The position numbers were made by a program, and so were the translations under genes. The notes beneath the pieces were generated by a model that was not told where the DNA came from, made no database searches, and saw only the letters and a program-made list of their open reading frames with translations. Below, one piece after another: positions 50,345 through 59,805 of a stretch of DNA of 64,000 nt. The DNA lies in assembly GCA_964629575.1 (NCBI GenBank), contig CAZVUM010000001.1, positions 124,001-188,000 of the forward strand, given 5' to 3'. The first letter of the stretch is position 1. Each line of letters starts with the position of its first letter. Origin of the DNA: JAYPWI01 sp964629575. GTDB lineage: Bacteria > Actinomycetota > Acidimicrobiia > Acidimicrobiales > Poriferisodalaceae.

Positions 50345-51274
50345 ATGGGTCGCACTCGCCGCATTCCCTATCGCGCGGTCGGTGCAGCGCGCGCCCTGCA
50401 GGCTCGCACGCGCGGGATCCGCACGCTGCGCACCCTCGAAGATGTCGACGCGGTTCTCGACGAGGCGGCCGTTGCCTTCCTGCGCTCGAATGCCGAGGCG
50501 CTCGCCCTTCTGTCCACCGTTCGCTACGCGGGTCCGACGATCGGCCATCGCGACCCGCATTCGGCCGGGTACCGCGAGGCGCAGATGGAGCTGTACCGCA
50601 GTCTCAGCGGCCGCGACGGCTACGACGCTGCCAGCGCTGAGGTCAGCGAGCTGGAGTCGAGCGCGTCGCCGCGGAACCTCTACCCCTACTCGACCGGTCA
50701 GCCCCAGACGGTCGGCGAGCAGCTCGAGGCAGCCGGCGCGGTGCTGCAGGCGCTCGGAGATCTACAGGGTCGACGGATCGTCGAGTACGGGCCGGGTTGG
50801 GGCCTGCTGACGATTCAGCTGGCGCTGTCGGGCTTCGACGTCAGCGCCGTCGATCTCAACCCGGCGATGCTCGATGTCATCGACAGACAGGCCGGTCGAG
50901 TGGAGGTCGAGGTGTCGACCGTCGCTGCCGACATGTTGACCTTCGCTCCCGATCGTCCTGTTGACGCAGCGGTCTTCTTCGAGTCCTTCCACCACTGCTT
51001 CGAGTTTCCGACTCTGCTCGATCGACTGCGGAGTGACGTCGTTGCTCCTCATGGGCGAGTACTTCTGGTCGGAGAACCGATCTCGCACCAGGCTCTTCCA
51101 TGGGGCCTGCGGCTGGATGGCCTGTCGCTGTGGTCCGTGCGGCGTGAGGGCTGGATGGAGCTCGGCTTTGCCGTGCCGTTCTTCTTCGAGCTCGCAGCCC
51201 GGCATGGCTGGCGCGCCGAACGTCGGCGGGGTCGCGGTCGCCTGACGGACATGTGGGTGCTCACCCGCGTTTGA
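50345..51274 (+). CDS. Class I SAM-dependent methyltransferase
   Basis: A 309-residue protein from the ATG at 50345 (a GTG directly before it is in frame). An N-terminal helical part of about 120 residues precedes the methyltransferase core: IVEYGPGWGLLTIQLALSGF (motif I), VSAVDLNPAMLDVIDRQ, and AAVFFESFHHCFEFPTLLDRL, where the family usually has motif IV. The C-terminal part has VLLVGEPI and a lid rich in arginine. Features resemble methyltransferases of surface polysaccharide or lipid clusters. The last 14 bases overlap the convergent methyltransferase gene. Confidence 0.8.
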   Translation: MGRTRRIPYRAVGAARALQARTRGIRTLRTLEDVDAVLDEAAVAFLRSNAEALALLSTVRYAGPTIGHRDPHSAGYREAQMELYRSLSGRDGYDAASAEVSELESSASPRNLYPYSTGQPQTVGEQLEAAGAVLQALGDLQGRRIVEYGPGWGLLTIQLALSGFDVSAVDLNPAMLDVIDRQAGRVEVEVSTVAADMLTFAPDRPVDAAVFFESFHHCFEFPTLLDRLRSDVVAPHGRVLLVGEPISHQALPWGLRLDGLSLWSVRREGWMELGFAVPFFFELAARHGWRAERRRGRGRLTDMWVLTRV

Positions 51275-52073
51275 GGCGTCCCAGCGCATCTCTTCCGAGC
51301 TGAGCCACGGTGCGGGCCGCCGTCCCGGCGCGGGACAGCAGGTCTGGAGCCGCGTTTGTGGCCTCGGCCGGCGCAGGCTCCGCGGCGGGGAGGGGGTTGC
51401 CGCGGCCTTCCTGCACGTGCGCATGCACCGTGTATCGCCCCGACTCGGCCAGCGGCGGGTGATGAAGGCTGCCGAACCCGACCTCGTGGAGCATCGCATC
51501 AACGGCTTGTCTGTTGGGCCCCCAGAAGTTGGTGGGGTCGTCGTTGAGGCTGGTGCCCGGGTAGAAGATCACCGCGGGGAGGGGGTAGTCGTTGGCGTCG
51601 GTGTGCGTCTCGACGATGGCCATGCCGTCGTCCGAGCAGAGCGACCGGCAGATCTCGAGGTATCCGAGCGGATCGGGGGCGTGGTACAGGATGCCCATGA
51701 AGAGCACCAGGTCGAAGGTGCCGACCGTCTCGGGCGACATCTCCTCCACCGACATCGTCAGGGGCTCCACGCTCGAACCGAGCGCCGAGTGAGCGAAGTC
51801 GAAGGCTGCCTTCGACCACGGCCCGCGCTCCCAGATGAAGCGATCGGCCGCCACCACGCGCGCCGCGCCCCGCCGTTCGGCCTCGAAGGCGTAGAAGCCG
51901 TTGAAGGTGCCGACATCGAGAACCGACATCCCGGTGAGGTCCTGGGGCAACGCGACGTCGATCAGCTTGGCGGCGGACTCATCGGGCCCGGGCGTCACGA
52001 TCCCGTGGCCGAGGTCGATCTGGTGGAACCACTGATACTGGTCGACGGCGGCCTGGAGCTCCTCTGGGTTCAT
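51261..52073 (-). CDS. CmoB-like (DUF1698) methyltransferase
   Basis: A 270-residue protein from the ATG at 52073. QYQWFHQIDLGHGIVTPG at the N-terminus, SVLDVGTFNGFYAFEAERRGA as motif I, DLVLFMGILYHAPDPLGYLEI and ETHTDANDYPLPAVIFYPG are close to tRNA (mo5U34) carboxymethyltransferase CmoB and its DUF1698 relatives, although such proteins in actinobacteria often methylate other metabolites or glycans. The C-terminal 50 residues are alanine-rich and low-complexity. It converges on the previous methyltransferase with a 14-base overlap. Confidence 0.8.
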   Translation of the reverse strand: MNPEELQAAVDQYQWFHQIDLGHGIVTPGPDESAAKLIDVALPQDLTGMSVLDVGTFNGFYAFEAERRGAARVVAADRFIWERGPWSKAAFDFAHSALGSSVEPLTMSVEEMSPETVGTFDLVLFMGILYHAPDPLGYLEICRSLCSDDGMAIVETHTDANDYPLPAVIFYPGTSLNDDPTNFWGPNRQAVDAMLHEVGFGSLHHPPLAESGRYTVHAHVQEGRGNPLPAAEPAPAEATNAAPDLLSRAGTAARTVAQLGRDALGRLKRG

Positions 52074-52224
52074 TCCGCTATTCCTAGGCGGCAGCCTCGT
52101 CGTCGGCGTGGATGCCATTCGGACGGTGCGCGGCAGGGGCGACCGGACATCGCAGACGGAATGTGAGAATGTCAGGCGAGTCCGGTGGAGGTGGCGCAAC
52201 ATGCCAGGGCGGGGAGAGGGGCAG

Positions 52225-54429
52225 ATGCGAGACGGGAGAATCTCCCGGCGTGCGGGAGCGTTGCGGATCCTGCTCTCCATCGCGGTCTGTCTGTCGGCGG
52301 TGATCGCACTGGGCACTGGCGCTTCGGCCGAAGAGGACCTGCGGGTCGAGCACGTGGTCGATGGGCACTTTCCTCCCGGCGCACCGGTCCCGGTCCTCGT
52401 CACGGTCGAGAGCGATGCTCTCTTCCAGGGCGAGATCGTCGTGATCTCGGGTGGCGCCGAGATCCGCGAACCGGTCGAGGTCGCCGCCGGGTCCGCGAAG
52501 CAATTGGTTCTGATCGCCCCAACCACGCCGTACGAGGGCCAGACCATCACTGTGCGCCTGGAGAAAGGCGAGGAGATCGTTGCCACGGGCTTGCTGAATT
52601 CCGGTCGGGGCTCGGCTCACACCATCGGCGTGCTCGGCAGCCTCGCGAGCTCAGAGCTCCCCACCCGGGCGTCGGTGGGGTTCGACCTTCCCGAGGCGGA
52701 GCTCCTCCCGATCGACGCCGATGTTCTCCCGAACGGGCCCGCCGTTCTCGGCCCTCTCGGCTCGCTCGTCATCGCGCCCCGCGACTTCGTCGATCTGTCC
52801 GCAGCAGAGCGAGATGTCGTCGTCGGATGGGTCACGTTCGGCGGGGAGCTGTACATCGACGGTTCGCCCGATGCAGCGCCGGCAACGCTTCCTCGCGAGT
52901 GGGTTCCGACCACGGGTGACCGGGTCGCTGCGGGGTGGGGAAGCGTCACCTTCACTCATGGGGCGGCCGCCGCTGGGCTGTGGGACGGTCTCGTCCTGCC
53001 TGCACCGGGCGGCTCCTTGGAGGAGTTCGGTTTCTTCGGTGGGTTCTTCCCGATGGAGTTCACGCTCGCCGAGGACGCGGGCCTCGACGTTCCGTCGCTC
53101 GGCGTTCTTCTGTGGATCCTGGTGTCGTACGTGGTGGTCGTCGGGCCGGTTCTGTTCTTCTTGCTCCGGGTCACCAATCGCAAGCCGCTGATGTGGGTCG
53201 CGGTCCCCGGGCTCGCGCTCGGTGTCACCTTCGCCCTCTGGTTGGTAGGTCGTGACGACCGCCAGTCGGTGACCGCAGCCCATGCGACGGTGTTGGAGAG
53301 CACCCCAGGTGGCACCTGGGCCACGTCGACGGTGATGGTGAGCTCCGCGTCGGGCGGTAGCGCCGGCGTTCGACTCCCAGACGGGTGGCACGTCGGCAGC
53401 CAAATGAACAGCTGGAACGGGCAGCGCGCCAACATCCAGGTCGCCGGCGGCCAGGCCCTGGTCGACCTGCCGCCAGGAGGAAACGGGACCCTCATTGCAA
53501 CGGGGCCGACCGATGGCGAAGCGGCGCTGGTCCTCACCGCCGAGGCCGACGGCAGCGGAGGCGCCACGGGAACGATCACCAACACGTCCGACCGACACCT
53601 GTCCGACATCGTGGTTCTGTCGCACACCGAAGTGGAAGACATCGGGGATCTCGCGCCAGGGGAGTCCGAGAGCTGGAAGATCACCAACGTCGTCGGCACG
53701 AGCGGCGTCAGCGAAGCGATCTTCCGGGTGTGGGGTGACGCGATTCCGGCCGGCTTCAACCCGTTCGGGCCGGGAAACCGATCCCAGACCGACGAGCTGA
53801 GCGCGGTGAATCCGGGAGCGTTCCTCGCCGTCCACCAGGCTCGGACCAGCTGGGGGTCGACGTCGGGTGCGGTCACGGCCGTGGGCTGGACCCGCGACGG
53901 ATCTGCTCCGGTGTCCACCAACGAAGGCACGCGCATCACTTCGGGGCGCACCGCATTTGTGACCCATGCCGCCGTCGTCCCAGGAAGCGGTGTCGAACCG
54001 ACAGCGCGGGTGGCTGTCGTGTCGTCCGATCGCGCCGGCGGCGGGATCGGCTTCGGGCCGGGAGGCACACTTCGACTGGTCATGGACGGCGTGGACGACG
54101 ACGATCCGCTCGCCCTCACGTTCCGGCGGGGGACTCTGGTCGAACTCGATCTCTGGACACCCGATGGGTGGAAGAGGGTGGCTGTCGATGATGCGCGCAG
54201 CCCCCTCCTGCTCCCGGCAGAGGCACGGGTTGGCGGTGTTGTGTTCGCCCGCGTCAGCTACGACGAGAACCGGTTCTGGAACGGCCCCGAGCCGTCTCTG
54301 CTGCACCTCGATCTCACCGCGCCGGACGACCCGCCCGAGTCGGTCGTCGTCTGGCAGGAGGACATCGACGCTGCCATCGAGGCGGCAGCCGCAGCGGCCG
54401 CAGCAGTGGGGGACCAAGCCGATGGCTGA
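52225..54429 (+). CDS. Large secreted/membrane protein heading the Bat/MoxR-like operon
   Basis: A 734-residue protein. The ATG at 52225 has GAGAGGGG six bases upstream; an in-frame ATG at 52201 is less favourable. A signal peptide (ALRILLSIAVCLSAVIALGTGASA) is followed by a beta-rich extracellular region, two membrane helices near residues 295-345 (SLGVLLWILVSYVVVVGPVLFFLL and PLMWVAVPGLALGVTFALWL) and another extracellular beta-rich part to the C-terminus. I do not recognise the family. The last codons overlap the ABC ATPase start by eight bases, so it opens the operon. Confidence 0.75.
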   Translation: MRDGRISRRAGALRILLSIAVCLSAVIALGTGASAEEDLRVEHVVDGHFPPGAPVPVLVTVESDALFQGEIVVISGGAEIREPVEVAAGSAKQLVLIAPTTPYEGQTITVRLEKGEEIVATGLLNSGRGSAHTIGVLGSLASSELPTRASVGFDLPEAELLPIDADVLPNGPAVLGPLGSLVIAPRDFVDLSAAERDVVVGWVTFGGELYIDGSPDAAPATLPREWVPTTGDRVAAGWGSVTFTHGAAAAGLWDGLVLPAPGGSLEEFGFFGGFFPMEFTLAEDAGLDVPSLGVLLWILVSYVVVVGPVLFFLLRVTNRKPLMWVAVPGLALGVTFALWLVGRDDRQSVTAAHATVLESTPGGTWATSTVMVSSASGGSAGVRLPDGWHVGSQMNSWNGQRANIQVAGGQALVDLPPGGNGTLIATGPTDGEAALVLTAEADGSGGATGTITNTSDRHLSDIVVLSHTEVEDIGDLAPGESESWKITNVVGTSGVSEAIFRVWGDAIPAGFNPFGPGNRSQTDELSAVNPGAFLAVHQARTSWGSTSGAVTAVGWTRDGSAPVSTNEGTRITSGRTAFVTHAAVVPGSGVEPTARVAVVSSDRAGGGIGFGPGGTLRLVMDGVDDDDPLALTFRRGTLVELDLWTPDGWKRVAVDDARSPLLLPAEARVGGVVFARVSYDENRFWNGPEPSLLHLDLTAPDDPPESVVVWQEDIDAAIEAAAAAAAAVGDQADG

Positions 54430-55339
54430 TGTCGCCGCCGACCCGGCCGTGAACGGCGAGCCGTCGGCCGAATCCGTTGTCGCGGTCTCGGGCCTGCGGA
54501 AGATGTACGGCAAGTTGGCTGCGGTCGACGGGCTCGACCTCGAGATTCCGCCAGGCAGCGTGTTCGGCCTGATCGGTCCCAACGGGGCAGGCAAGAGCAC
54601 GACGCTGTCGATCCTCGCCGCGCTTCTTCGTCCGACCTCTGGCCGGGTGCGGGTCTGCGGGTTCGATCCGATGAAGAGTCCCAAGGAGGTGAGGAAGCGC
54701 ATCGGCTACATGCCTGATGCGATGGGCACCTACGACGGGCTCCAGGTGGGTGAGTACCTGGAGTTCTTCGCGTCTGCGTATCGCGTTCCCCGCCGAGAGT
54801 GGGACGGTGTGGTCGATGGGCTGCTCGAGCTCGTGGACCTCGGCGTGAAGCGCGATGCGATGGTCAACTCATTGAGCAGGGGGATGAAGCAACGTCTGTC
54901 GCTCGCCAGGGCCCTCGTTCACGACCCGGAGATCCTGATCCTCGACGAGCCGGCGAGCGGTCTCGATCCGCGCGCCCGGATCGAACTGCGTGTGTTGATC
55001 GGCGAGCTGCGTGCCATGGGCAAGACCGTGCTGATCAGCAGCCACATCCTGGCCGAGCTGGAGGAGATGTGTACCGCCATCGCCGTTCTCGAAGCGGGCA
55101 AGCTGCTGGCATCCGGCACTCCTGCGGGCATTCAGGAACAACTCGGTCGAGGCAGGACGGTCACCGTCAGGTTCGCCGACGGTTCGAGTGAGGAGTTTCC
55201 CGTCGCCGGCGATGACGAGCAGGCCGAACTCCTTCATCGCCTGGTCGCGGTGGAGGGCCGGCGGGTGGTGGAGTTCCGTCAGGGCGGCTCCGGCCTCGAG
55301 GAGCTCTTCATGAGCATCACCGAAGGAACGGTGCAGTGA
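54422..55339 (+). CDS. ABC transporter ATP-binding protein
   Basis: A 305-residue ATPase from the ATG at 54422, eight bases inside the previous gene. Walker A is GPNGAGKST near residue 59, the signature is NSLSRGMKQRLSLARAL (SRGMK in place of SGGQ), Walker B is ILILDEPASGLDP and the switch histidine is in VLISSHILAELEEM. The C-terminal domain is of the type found in multi-gene ABC-2 exporters. It drives the permease encoded next (GTGA overlap). The pair probably exports or positions a component of the envelope protein set encoded around it. Confidence 0.9.
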   Translation: MADVAADPAVNGEPSAESVVAVSGLRKMYGKLAAVDGLDLEIPPGSVFGLIGPNGAGKSTTLSILAALLRPTSGRVRVCGFDPMKSPKEVRKRIGYMPDAMGTYDGLQVGEYLEFFASAYRVPRREWDGVVDGLLELVDLGVKRDAMVNSLSRGMKQRLSLARALVHDPEILILDEPASGLDPRARIELRVLIGELRAMGKTVLISSHILAELEEMCTAIAVLEAGKLLASGTPAGIQEQLGRGRTVTVRFADGSSEEFPVAGDDEQAELLHRLVAVEGRRVVEFRQGGSGLEELFMSITEGTVQ

Positions 55340-56400
55340 CCGCCGAGGTCGAGGTCATCGAAGCCGCTGATCCGCCCGACCCGTCGCCGCGGCGCCGGTG
55401 GCGCCCGAGGGTGAATCCGGTGCTCGCCCGTGAGCTGCGCCAGCGGGCACGCGGTGGCCGCACGGCGATCATACTCAGCGTGTTCCTCGGCCTGCTGATC
55501 GTCACGTTGGCGCTGACCAACCGCGGCCTGAGCGGCGGAGGTGGTGGGAACGGCTTCAACGAGTTCGGCGGGTTCGACCCCTTCCAGCAGCTCAACTCGG
55601 CGTCCGTCGGACGCTCGATGTTCGAGTTCGTCCTCTTCTTCTTGCTGCTGCTGGTGATCTTCATCGTCCCGGGCATCGCCTCGGGCGCGATTGCCGGCGA
55701 GCGCGAACGACAGACCCTCATCCCGCTTCAGGCGACGCTGATGGGAACGGCGTCGATCATGTGGGGCAAGGTCATGGCCTCGGTGGTGTTCCTCTTCCTG
55801 CTCGTGATCGCCGCAGTTCCGATGCTTGCTGCGACCTACCTGCTCGGCGGCGTGAACCTCGACACCGTGTTCGCAGGCATCGCCAGCGTCCTGGCGGTGG
55901 GCATCGCGCTCGCGGTGATGACGGTTGGCTGGTCGGCTCTGCTGCGCCGTGTCCAGGTGGCAACGGTGGTCGCGTACGTATTCACCTTCCTGCTCGTCGG
56001 AGGAACGCTGATCCTGTTCGCGGCGGCTGCCGCGGTGGATGCGTCCCGTGGGACCGACCCGGCCGATCCGCCGCTCTCGATCCTGGCCCCCAATCCGGTC
56101 ATGTTCGTCGCCGAGGCCGTGGGGGAGACCGGCACCGCCTTCGAGCGCCCCCTCAGCCCGTTCAACCCGTTGCGCGAGCTCAACGAGTACTTCGACGGCT
56201 TGGAGATTTTCCCGGGCGGGCCAGGTGGCCAGCTCGTAGCGTTCGACCCGCGGACAGGGCGTGAGGTATCCCTGGACGATCTCGATCGTGGCGACCCGCT
56301 CAACTGGAAGTGGTCCGTGACCTGGTACGCCGCAGCGTCGCTCCTCCTCTTCTGGCTGGGGTGGTGGCGGGCGCGGGTGCCCGCCAAAGTCGAGCGATGA
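55336..56400 (+). CDS. ABC-2-type transporter permease
   Basis: A 354-residue protein from the GTG at 55336, overlapping the ATPase stop. The N-terminal NPVLARELRQRARGGRTAIILSVFLG is typical of ABC-2 permeases. Six membrane helices follow, with the SGAIAGERERQTLIPLQATLMG motif in the cytoplasmic loop that contacts the ATPase. A long loop with DASRGTDPADPPLSILAPNPVMF precedes the last helix, SVTWYAAASLLLFWLGWW. It is the membrane partner of the preceding ATPase. Confidence 0.87.
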   Translation: MTAEVEVIEAADPPDPSPRRRWRPRVNPVLARELRQRARGGRTAIILSVFLGLLIVTLALTNRGLSGGGGGNGFNEFGGFDPFQQLNSASVGRSMFEFVLFFLLLLVIFIVPGIASGAIAGERERQTLIPLQATLMGTASIMWGKVMASVVFLFLLVIAAVPMLAATYLLGGVNLDTVFAGIASVLAVGIALAVMTVGWSALLRRVQVATVVAYVFTFLLVGGTLILFAAAAAVDASRGTDPADPPLSILAPNPVMFVAEAVGETGTAFERPLSPFNPLRELNEYFDGLEIFPGGPGGQLVAFDPRTGREVSLDDLDRGDPLNWKWSVTWYAAASLLLFWLGWWRARVPAKVER

Positions 56401-57944
56401 GCTCTGCGGTTCCCACCACGGTGGTCGCGGTTGTCGACGCAGCTCGGCGCCGCCTGCGCGCTCGCTACGGCGCGGCTCTCGTGTCGTTCGGCGCCCCCTT
56501 GGTGGCGGGAATCTGCGTGGCTCTCGTGGCACTCACATGGGTCACTCCGTGGGTGTGGCCCCAGACGGCGGCTGCTGCTGTGGTCGTGATCTCGGTTGTG
56601 GGGTGGCTCTGGCGGACGCTTCGCCAGCCGATCTCCCGACTCGGCGCAGCCTCGGTGCTCGACCGCAGATGCCGCACCCACGACGCTCTCGGTGCGGGTC
56701 TGGTCGAGGTCGAGCGGGCCGACGCGTTCGGAGCCGCCATCCGCGACCGGGCGGTCGCGGCGGCCGAAGCGACATCCGTGCCGGCGATCCTCCCGGTGCG
56801 CCTCGACGTCCGTCGCCTGCTGGTGGCGCTCGCGCTCGCGTTGATCGCAGTCGCCGGCCTCGTCGTCCCCAACCGTCATGATGAGGCCCGGGCCGCCGCG
56901 GCCGCCGAGCAGCGAACGATCGCCGCGGCGACCGAGGAGCTCGAAGATCTCGTCGAGGAACTCGGCGACGAGCCGCTGGCCGAGGAGACAGCGGATCAGC
57001 TCGAGGCCCTTCTCGCAGAGCTCGACGGGCTCGACGACATCGACACCGCTCTCGAAGAGCTGCGGACGGCGCAGAGCCAGCTCGATCTGGCGACACCGCG
57101 CTCCCACCTCAGCCAACGCGCGGCCACCTCGGGACTGGAGCGAAGTCTCGATGCACAACCGCTCCCCGGGGCTGCGTCGGGAGCAGCTGCCGACCAGCTG
57201 GATCAGCTGTCCCGGTCGATGGAGGACCTCACCGCCGAGGAGACAGCAGCCCTCGCCGATCGCCTGGATGCGCTCGCGGCGACTCAGGCCGCCGGCTCAC
57301 CCGCTGTCAGCGCAGCCATGGCCGCGGCGGCCGATGCCGTGCGAAGCGGGGATCTCGGCGCCGCCGCGTCGGCGCTGGCCGAGGCCTCGGCTGCTCATCG
57401 CAGTCAAAGCGACCAGGTCGAACGCGGCGACACGGCAGCGCGAGCCGCCGATGCGACTCGTCGCGCGGCCGAAGATCTGGCCGAGCATGGCGAGGGCGGA
57501 CAGGGCCAGGGCCAGGGCCAAGGTGAGGGCCAAGGCCAAGGCCAAGGCGCGGGTCAGGGTCGGGGTGGCGGACAGCCGTCGGGTGAGGTCGCGGGTTCGA
57601 CCGGCGGCACCGGCGCGGGCCAGGGTGGCCAGGGTCAGTCGGGTCAGACCGGTGACAACCCTGGAGCGCGGGGCGAAGAGCCGGAGGTCGCGCCGCCGCT
57701 GGAGGGCGAGGGATTCGGCGATCCGCTCGATCTCGCCGGGGCCGCGGGCGGCGAGCCCGGCGCGGTCGTCGGCGAGGGCGACACCCGGTCAGGTCCCGGT
57801 GTGATCACTCGGTCCCAGGCCGAGACGCTGGCCGAGTTCGCTGATCGCGCGGTAGAGGCACTGGACTCGCTCCAGCTCAGCCCCACTGACCAGCAGCTGG
57901 TGGCCCGCTACTTCGAACACCTCAACGAGGAGGCACAACGGTGA
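56397..57944 (+). CDS. Membrane protein with coiled coil and Gly-Gln-rich region
   Basis: A 515-residue protein from the ATG at 56397 (ATGA overlap). Two membrane helices lie near residues 20-70 and a third near 140-158 (LLVALALALIAVAGLVV). An alanine/glutamate-rich helical region follows (about 165-360), which should form coiled coils. Residues about 364-425 are a low-complexity run of Gly-Gln and Gly-Glu dipeptides, from near-identical GGCCAA/GGCCAG units at 57490-57590. The C-terminus, SQAETLAEFADRAVEALDSLQLS, is helical. DUF4175-like proteins next to MoxR genes have this organisation. The function is unknown. Confidence 0.7.
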   Translation: MSSAVPTTVVAVVDAARRRLRARYGAALVSFGAPLVAGICVALVALTWVTPWVWPQTAAAAVVVISVVGWLWRTLRQPISRLGAASVLDRRCRTHDALGAGLVEVERADAFGAAIRDRAVAAAEATSVPAILPVRLDVRRLLVALALALIAVAGLVVPNRHDEARAAAAAEQRTIAAATEELEDLVEELGDEPLAEETADQLEALLAELDGLDDIDTALEELRTAQSQLDLATPRSHLSQRAATSGLERSLDAQPLPGAASGAAADQLDQLSRSMEDLTAEETAALADRLDALAATQAAGSPAVSAAMAAAADAVRSGDLGAAASALAEASAAHRSQSDQVERGDTAARAADATRRAAEDLAEHGEGGQGQGQGQGEGQGQGQGAGQGRGGGQPSGEVAGSTGGTGAGQGGQGQSGQTGDNPGARGEEPEVAPPLEGEGFGDPLDLAGAAGGEPGAVVGEGDTRSGPGVITRSQAETLAEFADRAVEALDSLQLSPTDQQLVARYFEHLNEEAQR

Positions 57945-58936
57945 GCATCAGCATCGACGACTACGCAGATGCCGCGGACGCGATCATCGCCGAGATCGGG
58001 TCGGTGATCGTCGGCCAGGCGGACCTCGTCCGCGACGTCGCCACGTGTCTTCTCGCTGAGGGGCACCTGCTCCTCGAAGGGGTGCCGGGGCTCGGAAAGA
58101 CCGAGCTGCTCAAGGTGCTCGGTCGGGTGACGGGCCTCGAGTTCTCGCGCATCCAGTTCACCCCCGACCTCATGCCTGCGGACATCGTCGGTACCGACGT
58201 GCTGTACCAGGACGACGCGGGCAACCGTTCGTTTCGGTACGAGGCCGGCCCGATCTTCGCTGGGCTGGTGCTCGCAGACGAGGTCAACCGAGCGTCCCCG
58301 AAGACGCAGGCAGCGATGCTCGAAGCCATGCAGGAGCGCTCGGTGACCGTCGGCGGTGTGACCCGGGACCTCCCCAGGCCGTTCCTCGTGATGGCCACGC
58401 AGAACCCCCTCGAGATGGAAGGCACATATCCGCTTCCGGAGGCTCAGCTCGACCGGTTCATGTTCAAGACGGTGGTGCCGTACCCCTCCGCCGATGAGCT
58501 CGAGGAGATCGTTCTGCGAACGACAGGCGTCGGCCGCGCGGATGTGTCCGAGGTGGTGGACACGGCGAGGCTGGCGGAGCTCGTGTCGTTCACGCGGTCG
58601 GTCCCGGTGCCTCTCCACGTCGGGCGATACGCGGTCGATCTCGTCCACCGATCCCAACCCGCGACGACCGCGGTCGACGCCGTGAAGGACTACGTGCGGT
58701 TCGGCGCTTCGCCGCGTGGTGCTCAGGCGCTGATCCTGGGTGCGAAGGCTGTCGCCCTGATGCAGAGGCGTCCGAGCGTGAGCGTGGAGGACATCCGCGC
58801 TGTCGCTCCCAGCGCGCTTCGCCATCGGCTGGTGCTGGGGTACGAGGCCGCGGCCGACGGTGTTGCCGCCGACGACATCGTCGACGCGCTGCTCGCCGCG
58901 ACCGAGGCGCCGGGTGAGGGGGAGGCCGGCGCGTGA
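57941..58936 (+). CDS. MoxR-family AAA+ ATPase
   Basis: A 331-residue ATPase from the GTG at 57941 overlapping the previous stop. Walker A is LLEGVPGLGKTELL near residue 48, the GPIFAGLVLADEVNRASPKTQAAMLEAMQE block carries Walker B, and ATQNPLEMEGTYPLPEAQLDRF is the MoxR signature (sensor 1). The C-terminal lid domain is complete. MoxR proteins act as chaperones that assemble or activate VWA-domain proteins, here the DUF58 and giant VWA products encoded directly downstream. Confidence 0.95.
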   Translation: MSISIDDYADAADAIIAEIGSVIVGQADLVRDVATCLLAEGHLLLEGVPGLGKTELLKVLGRVTGLEFSRIQFTPDLMPADIVGTDVLYQDDAGNRSFRYEAGPIFAGLVLADEVNRASPKTQAAMLEAMQERSVTVGGVTRDLPRPFLVMATQNPLEMEGTYPLPEAQLDRFMFKTVVPYPSADELEEIVLRTTGVGRADVSEVVDTARLAELVSFTRSVPVPLHVGRYAVDLVHRSQPATTAVDAVKDYVRFGASPRGAQALILGAKAVALMQRRPSVSVEDIRAVAPSALRHRLVLGYEAAADGVAADDIVDALLAATEAPGEGEAGA

Positions 58937-59805
58937 CCGACGCCGGGCCGTTGCTCGAGCCCGACCTGTTGTCGGAGCTCGCACGGCTGCAGCTGCGGCT
59001 CGGGCGACCGTTGGTGGGCGCGATCACCGGCGACCATCGTTCGGTCCGGCGCGGCGCGTCCCTCGACTTTGCCGACTACCGCGAGTACCGGCCGGGCGAC
59101 GACCTCCGCCGAGTGGATCAGCACCATCTCGCCCGCTCCGACGACGTCTTTCTGAAGCAGTTCGACGCCGAGGAGGACTTGACCCTCCGGTTGCTGCTCG
59201 ACGCGTCTGCGTCGATGGCGTTCGGGGCCAAGCTCGACATGGGGTGTCGCTTGGCCGCGGCGCTCGGCTATCTCGCCCTGGCCCACCGAGACGCGGTGAC
59301 GTTGTCCGTCTTTCCGTCCGATGATCGCCCGCGTCGATTCGTGGGGCGCGAGGCGGTGCCGCCGCTCTTCGACGCATTGCAGCGGGTGGAGGCATCGGGC
59401 GAGACCGGTTTCGCCCGGGCGGTCAACCGACGGTTGGCCGAGCGGGGTCCGCGCGGCGCGGTCGTCGTCATCTCTGACCTGCTGACCCCCGAATGGGAAG
59501 CGGCCCTGCCGCGGCTGCGTGGAGCGGGCACCGACGTGACGCTGGTGCACCTTCTCGCTCACGACGACCTGCACCCCCAGTCGGTCGGCGACCTCGAACT
59601 CGTCGATGCCGAGACTGGCGGCCATCTGCCGGTGAGCCTCGATCCGCGTCGGATCGAACGGTTCGAGCTGGCGGCCGCCGACTGGGTTCGCCGCGTCGAG
59701 GACCGGTGTGGCTGGGCGGACATCCGGTACCTGCGCGTCATGTCCGACGAGGAGCCCCGCCAAGTGCTGCTGCGTTCGTGGCGGCGGGCGGGCTGGCTGC
59801 TGTGA
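58933..59805 (+). CDS. DUF58-family protein (VWA-like)
   Basis: A 290-residue protein from the GTG at 58933 (GTGA overlap). The DUF58 signature SLDFADYREYRPGDDLRRVDQHHLARSDDVFLKQF is at residues about 38-72, followed by a VWA-like fold with LLLDASASMAFGAKLDMG, where DASAS matches the DxSxS metal site, and VVVISDLLTPEWEAAL. DUF58 proteins are regularly paired with MoxR. It is probably cytoplasmic and interacts with the ATPase encoded just upstream. Confidence 0.92.
   Translation: MTDAGPLLEPDLLSELARLQLRLGRPLVGAITGDHRSVRRGASLDFADYREYRPGDDLRRVDQHHLARSDDVFLKQFDAEEDLTLRLLLDASASMAFGAKLDMGCRLAAALGYLALAHRDAVTLSVFPSDDRPRRFVGREAVPPLFDALQRVEASGETGFARAVNRRLAERGPRGAVVVISDLLTPEWEAALPRLRGAGTDVTLVHLLAHDDLHPQSVGDLELVDAETGGHLPVSLDPRRIERFELAAADWVRRVEDRCGWADIRYLRVMSDEEPRQVLLRSWRRAGWLL

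Noticed and set aside
57490..57590. CRISPR-like repeat
   Set aside because: The units are contiguous hexamers inside a coding frame without spacers. No CRISPR array or cas gene was seen anywhere in the window.
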